Assembly (NCBI GenBank): GCA_000383735.1
Contig: KB912190.1
Coordinates: 1-20,894 of the forward strand
Source of the DNA: Verrucomicrobia bacterium SCGC AAA164-M04
GTDB taxonomy: Bacteria; Verrucomicrobiota; Verrucomicrobiae; Verrucomicrobiales; Akkermansiaceae
Direction: 5' to 3'
Length of the DNA stretch: 20,894 nt
Part shown: positions 17,468 to 20,894 of the stretch, piece after piece
Position numbering within the stretch: position 1 is the first letter of the stretch
Layout: each line of letters begins with the position of its first letter
Program-made: the position numbers and the translations under genes
Notes under the pieces: generated by a model
Databases searched by the model: none
The model's input: only the letters and a program-made list of their open reading frames with translations
Told to the model about the DNA's origin: nothing

Positions 17468-18652
17468 ATGAGTTATCAATCTCCAACCGCGCTCAAGAGC
17501 TTCCGGTGGCTCCTCATTGCCATTCCCATTCTTTTACTAATCACGGTCGGAGTTTATCTCATTTGGGAACCTCCTCCCACGCAAATCCAGCTACCCTCCT
17601 CTACTCCTCCGGCTTCTTCTAAACCAGCAGATCTAGCGCCGTTCGGCCGTCCACCAGACTGGTCAAAGCTCGACCGATTTCAAAATACTATCTCTAAAGA
17701 GACCTTCCTCAATCGGCTTGAGACAATTTACACAAAAGACCCCTCATGGAAGGAATGGATCATAATAGACGAATCGAAGAATCAAGCCGTTATTGGAAAC
17801 TATCGACTCGTTTTCTCTCCGCAGGACAAATCCGCACCAGGGTCCCTGTTTAATTGGAAAACCCGAGCCGACCTGCCGGACGATCGCGCGCTCCCGCTTG
17901 AAGATCTCATAATCGCTATCGACCCTGGCCATATCGGTGGGGATTTCGCCAGAATCGAAGAACGTGAATACAATCAGGATGACCTCACGATTCGCGAAGG
18001 GACGATGACCCTTAAAACAGCCCTTATCCTTAAGCCACTTCTCGAAAAATTAGGTGCCTCGGCCATCTTGGTTCGCTCCAAACTAGAACCTGTCACAAAA
18101 AATCGAGCGCAAGATTTCATAGATCCCAAGCTCTTTTATCGAACATCCGAAATTCGTGCCCGAGCCAATATCGTTAATCAAACCATCAAGCCCGACCTTG
18201 TCATCTGCCTTCACTTTAACGGGACTGCTTCAAAAGACCCCACCCCAAACCAACATTTTCATATCATTCTTAACGGAACCTACACAAAAGGTGAACTTGC
18301 GCATGAAGATGAACGATTCGAAATGCTCCAAAGACTCCTCTCAGGCACAATTACCGAAGAAATTGCCCTCGCGCGCGAGGTGGCGACATCCTTTAATCAA
18401 AGAATCAAACTTCCAGCTTATCGTTATCCTGATTCAGCGCGCGCTTCGCAAAATCTAGCCAATCATCCAAACCTCTGGGCGCGGAACCTCCTCGCAAACA
18501 GATTGTATCAGTGCCCCGTAATTTTCATGGAACCCTACGTCATGAACAGCATTCCTTTTATTTCCCGTTATCGGAAAAACCCCCGGGGCATTTATCAAGA
18601 ATACGCGCAAGCAGTTGCCGAAGGTGTCGCCCGCTACTACTCTTCCAAATGA
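17468..18652 (+). CDS. Membrane-anchored N-acetylmuramoyl-L-alanine amidase (Amidase_3)
   Basis: Zinc amidase that cleaves the bond between muramic acid and L-Ala of peptidoglycan. It is 394 residues from the ATG at 17468; a TTG at 17459 in frame would add three residues. Residues 13-33 form a signal-anchor helix, 34-60 are a Pro/Ser-rich linker, and about 65-140 are an uncharacterised domain. The Amidase_3 fold spans about 145-392: zinc ligands His155 (IDPGHIGG), Glu177 (REG) and His239 (ICLHFNG), and catalytic Glu355 (IFMEPYVMN). The stretch between His155 and Glu177 (DFARIEEREYNQDD) is longer and more charged than I expect for AmiC-type enzymes. The stop overlaps the next gene's start as ATGA, so translation is probably coupled. 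Confidence 0.87.
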   Translation: MSYQSPTALKSFRWLLIAIPILLLITVGVYLIWEPPPTQIQLPSSTPPASSKPADLAPFGRPPDWSKLDRFQNTISKETFLNRLETIYTKDPSWKEWIIIDESKNQAVIGNYRLVFSPQDKSAPGSLFNWKTRADLPDDRALPLEDLIIAIDPGHIGGDFARIEEREYNQDDLTIREGTMTLKTALILKPLLEKLGASAILVRSKLEPVTKNRAQDFIDPKLFYRTSEIRARANIVNQTIKPDLVICLHFNGTASKDPTPNQHFHIILNGTYTKGELAHEDERFEMLQRLLSGTITEEIALAREVATSFNQRIKLPAYRYPDSARASQNLANHPNLWARNLLANRLYQCPVIFMEPYVMNSIPFISRYRKNPRGIYQEYAQAVAEGVARYYSSK

Positions 18653-19470
18653 AATCGTCTTTACTCATTGCGGGTGCTGGTTACTTGGGATCCGAGATCG
18701 CAAAATTAGCGACGACTTACCAAGTCACCACTTCCACCAAATCAGGTGGAAATGGCCATGAAGCATGCGATCTTTCGTCATCCAAACAGGTCTCTGATCT
18801 TGCCGAAAAAATCCCACCTCCAGAAGTTATCGTCCATTGCGCTTCATCGGGACGTGGCGGAGCTGAAGCTTACCACGCCGTTTTTGTAAAAGGAGCTCAA
18901 AATCTTCTACGAACTTTCCCGAATAGTCACCTGATTCTTACTTCATCTACCTCGGTTTACCACCAAACCGACGGTTCGGGTGTTGACGAAACCTCAGCGA
19001 CTTCTCCCATTCGCGAAACTTCGCAACTCCTACTTGAAGCCGAGAAAATCGTTCTTAAGGCAAGCGGAACCGTAGCACGCCTTGCCGGACTTTACGGGCC
19101 TGGTCGTAGCGTCGTCCTTCGAAAATTTCTAGACGGTTCCGCAGTGATTGAAGAGTCCGGGCAACGCGTCTTAAATCAAATTCATGTTAAGGATGCTGCT
19201 CTTGCTACTCTTCATCTTGCCCACAAGAAACTTTCAGGCATTTTCAACATCACAGACGATCATCCGATCTCACAGCTGAAGTGCTATCAGGAACTCGCTG
19301 ATTACTTCGATAAGCCTCTTCCTCTCACTGGCGAAAAAAACACTTCAAGGAAAAGAGCTTGGACCCATAAGCGCGTCCTTAATCATAAGATCCGTGAAAC
19401 AGGCTGGAAACCCATTTTCCCTCGATATTTCGACGCCCTCGATAGCCTCACCTCGCCCCCACAACCTTAA
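18649..19470 (+). CDS. YeeZ-like extended short-chain dehydrogenase (NAD(P)-binding)
   Basis: Rossmann-fold protein of 273 residues. The nucleotide-binding motif GAGYLG is at 9-14, LTSSTSVY at 97-104, and RLAGLYGPGR at 144-153. The pattern and length match E. coli YeeZ-type proteins, whose substrate is unknown. The usual YxxxK catalytic pair is absent: Tyr104 is followed by HQTD. It may therefore bind a nucleotide without being a classic dehydrogenase. I start it at 18649, where ATG overlaps the amidase stop (ATGA). The frame is open further upstream to 18511, but that extension lies inside the amidase gene and would displace the Rossmann motif from the N-terminus. The transglutaminase gene follows after 6 nt. 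Confidence 0.82.
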   Translation: MKSSLLIAGAGYLGSEIAKLATTYQVTTSTKSGGNGHEACDLSSSKQVSDLAEKIPPPEVIVHCASSGRGGAEAYHAVFVKGAQNLLRTFPNSHLILTSSTSVYHQTDGSGVDETSATSPIRETSQLLLEAEKIVLKASGTVARLAGLYGPGRSVVLRKFLDGSAVIEESGQRVLNQIHVKDAALATLHLAHKKLSGIFNITDDHPISQLKCYQELADYFDKPLPLTGEKNTSRKRAWTHKRVLNHKIRETGWKPIFPRYFDALDSLTSPPQP

Positions 19471-19476
19471 GATGAA

Positions 19477-20894
19477 ATGAGATCAGGGTTGCTGATTTTA
19501 GCTGTAATCACCGGGTATATTTTACTGCGCGGCTGGCCAGAACAATGGCATCCTATCGTTAGAATTTTCGTCAGCGCTTCTTTCCTCTTAATCGCTTTCT
19601 CCTTTTGGGGGCACTGTGAGAGATCCACTTCAACACCCGCTAAATCCGCCCGCAAACCTAGGGCTTTTGACTATCTTGCCATTGGTCTCGCTGTCCTTCT
19701 TGTCGAATGTTTTTTTCTCGTCTTCCTCTCGATTGTTCCTCAAAGATCCGAAGAATTTGCCCTTACCGTTGATGACCTTCTTCAATCTGACTCCGATTAC
19801 GAAAAGAAAAATAACAGCAACAAAAGCGAAGAGAAGAATAGAGGATCAAACGGAGAGAATGAAAGTTTGGTCACTTCCAACTGGCTCTTTTCTGGCCCCG
19901 GCCGTCGATCACTCAATAAAAATAAAAAAGTCAGGCCCTCAAACCGCCCCGAGGTCTATCTTTTTCCTTCGACACCCAACGACGCCCGCATCCTTTTAGA
20001 CCGAGAACGTTTTTTGAGGAATTTCACTCTGGCTACCTATCGCGAAGAATCATGGTTTCCGCTCTCCATGATACCCCAAACGCTTTCAGCACGAAACGGG
20101 GTGATCGATTTTGAGGTCACCGCAACCGAGCCAAAGATTACCTACGAGATTTCACATCAGGTTAATCGAGGCGGCCCAACCCTCGCTATCACCATCCCAA
20201 ACTTGCTCTCGATCAAACAACCAAGTCTTCGTAAAACCTCACCAGATACTTTCCGCCTCCCCCCAAATACCATTCGGGGAGAAGAATACCGTTACGAGGT
20301 GACCTCGACCCCCTTAGACTTCAATAACATCTTCGAAATCATTCCAGGAAATCTACTCTCACCTGAGTATTTAGAGCTCCCGAGCAATCCCAAACTCCGA
20401 GGAAAAATAAAAACGCTCGCCGCTAGATTTGGAGCACCCACCCGGGAATCTTTGCTATCCTTACGCCAATACCTTAATGAGAATTGTCGATACTCTCTTG
20501 ATCCCGCAATGCCTGCAATAGCCGAACCGGTCGAGAGCTTTCTTTTTGAAACCAAAACAGGCTACTGCACTCACTTTGCAACAGCGACTGTCTTACTCGC
20601 CCGAGCAATGGGAGTTCCCGCGCGTATCGCTTTTGGCTGGTCTGGCGGTCGTTATTTCTCGGACCCTAACCTTTTCGTCTTTCGAGCTCGAGAAGCACAT
20701 GCCTGGGCTGAAATTTATCTCAAAGACCGTGGCTGGGTCATTTTTGAAACGACCCCCGCATTACGTGAAGAAGGCTTACCATCAGTGGCAGAAACTGACG
20801 AAACTTCGCCTTATCCGGCAAATTTTGAAGACGCGGACACAAAATTACGCGAGAAAAATACGGCCCCCCTTCTCAAAGCCTCACTTTGGATTGG
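19477..20894 (+). CDS. Membrane transglutaminase-like cysteine protein, 3' truncated by the window edge
   Basis: The frame is open without a stop from ATG 19477 to the last base, giving 472 visible codons. Three hydrophobic helices sit near the N-terminus: about 4-19, 28-44 and 67-86. A Lys/Asn/Glu-rich low-complexity stretch (about 109-130) and a beta-rich region follow. The transglutaminase core is at about 345-426: catalytic Cys364 (TGYCTHFATATVLLARAMGVPAR) and His408 (REAHAWAEIYL). The third position is Glu424 (GWVIFETTP), where the family normally has Asp (FDPTP). This is the layout of TgpA/DUF3488-like membrane transglutaminases, though with fewer N-terminal helices than the usual six. 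It begins 6 nt after the SDR gene, so it is the third gene of one operon. Activity and substrate are unknown. Confidence 0.85.
   Translation, partial: MRSGLLILAVITGYILLRGWPEQWHPIVRIFVSASFLLIAFSFWGHCERSTSTPAKSARKPRAFDYLAIGLAVLLVECFFLVFLSIVPQRSEEFALTVDDLLQSDSDYEKKNNSNKSEEKNRGSNGENESLVTSNWLFSGPGRRSLNKNKKVRPSNRPEVYLFPSTPNDARILLDRERFLRNFTLATYREESWFPLSMIPQTLSARNGVIDFEVTATEPKITYEISHQVNRGGPTLAITIPNLLSIKQPSLRKTSPDTFRLPPNTIRGEEYRYEVTSTPLDFNNIFEIIPGNLLSPEYLELPSNPKLRGKIKTLAARFGAPTRESLLSLRQYLNENCRYSLDPAMPAIAEPVESFLFETKTGYCTHFATATVLLARAMGVPARIAFGWSGGRYFSDPNLFVFRAREAHAWAEIYLKDRGWVIFETTPALREEGLPSVAETDETSPYPANFEDADTKLREKNTAPLLKASLWI

Noticed and set aside
18511..18648. 46-residue upstream extension of the SDR gene
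   Set aside because: It overlaps the amidase gene in another frame. The ATGA-coupled start at 18649 puts the Rossmann motif at the expected N-terminus.

Overview
The window looks like a bacterial chromosome segment, most likely from the PVC group and probably Verrucomicrobiota. This rests on family resemblance only. RpoB has an Arg-rich stretch before its VTTFLRALG motif. UvrA has a lineage-style insert and an EEPTIGLH Walker B. A secreted formylglycine-type sulfatase sits among housekeeping genes. None of the starts I examined has a convincing Shine-Dalgarno sequence. There is no 16S gene here to settle the phylum.

Layout. (1) 1-7976, forward: rpoB, lacking its first 57 codons at the window edge, then rpoC and a bidirectional hairpin terminator. 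(2) 8064-10502: a secreted sulfatase (reverse), then a divergent membrane-anchored protein of unknown function (forward). (3) 10499-11312, reverse: the last ~142 codons of uvrA, preceded directly by the first 128 codons of rpoB. (4) 11572-16313, reverse: a tRNA-Thr(GGU), tuf, tRNA-Trp(CCA), secE, nusG, rplK, rplA, rplJ, rplL series, driven from a strong promoter near 16454. (5) 16546-17337, reverse: a YmdB/TIGR00282 metallophosphoesterase. (6) 17468-20894, forward: a tight three-gene set of membrane-anchored Amidase_3 amidase, YeeZ-like SDR and membrane transglutaminase. The last gene runs off the right edge and has no stop codon inside the window.

The main anomaly is structural. Bases 1-215 recur, apparently perfectly, as the reverse complement at 10929-11143. 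The universal rplKAJL-rpoBC operon is therefore cut inside rpoB: its 5' end points one way and joins uvrA out of frame, and its body points the other way. Turning the 10.7 kb between the repeats around would restore one continuous rplL-rpoB-rpoC series, with an rpoB product of 1289 residues. The join lies on the 4-base palindrome AGCT. Because rpoB is essential, the simplest reading is a chimeric join of amplification or assembly origin, or a minority inversion. It is less likely to be the native arrangement.

Functionally, regions 1 and 4 form the transcription and translation core: RNA polymerase, NusG, SecE, EF-Tu and the L11, L1, L10 and L7/L12 stalk proteins. Region 6 looks like an envelope module, with peptidoglycan amidase and surface transglutaminase-type activity. 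I found no CRISPR array, insertion sequence, prophage or defence system. I see no convincing previously undescribed system. The best candidates for follow-up are the inverted repeat, the rplL-rpoB leader hairpins, the envelope operon with its Asp-to-Glu triad change, and the unknown gene at 9627-10502.
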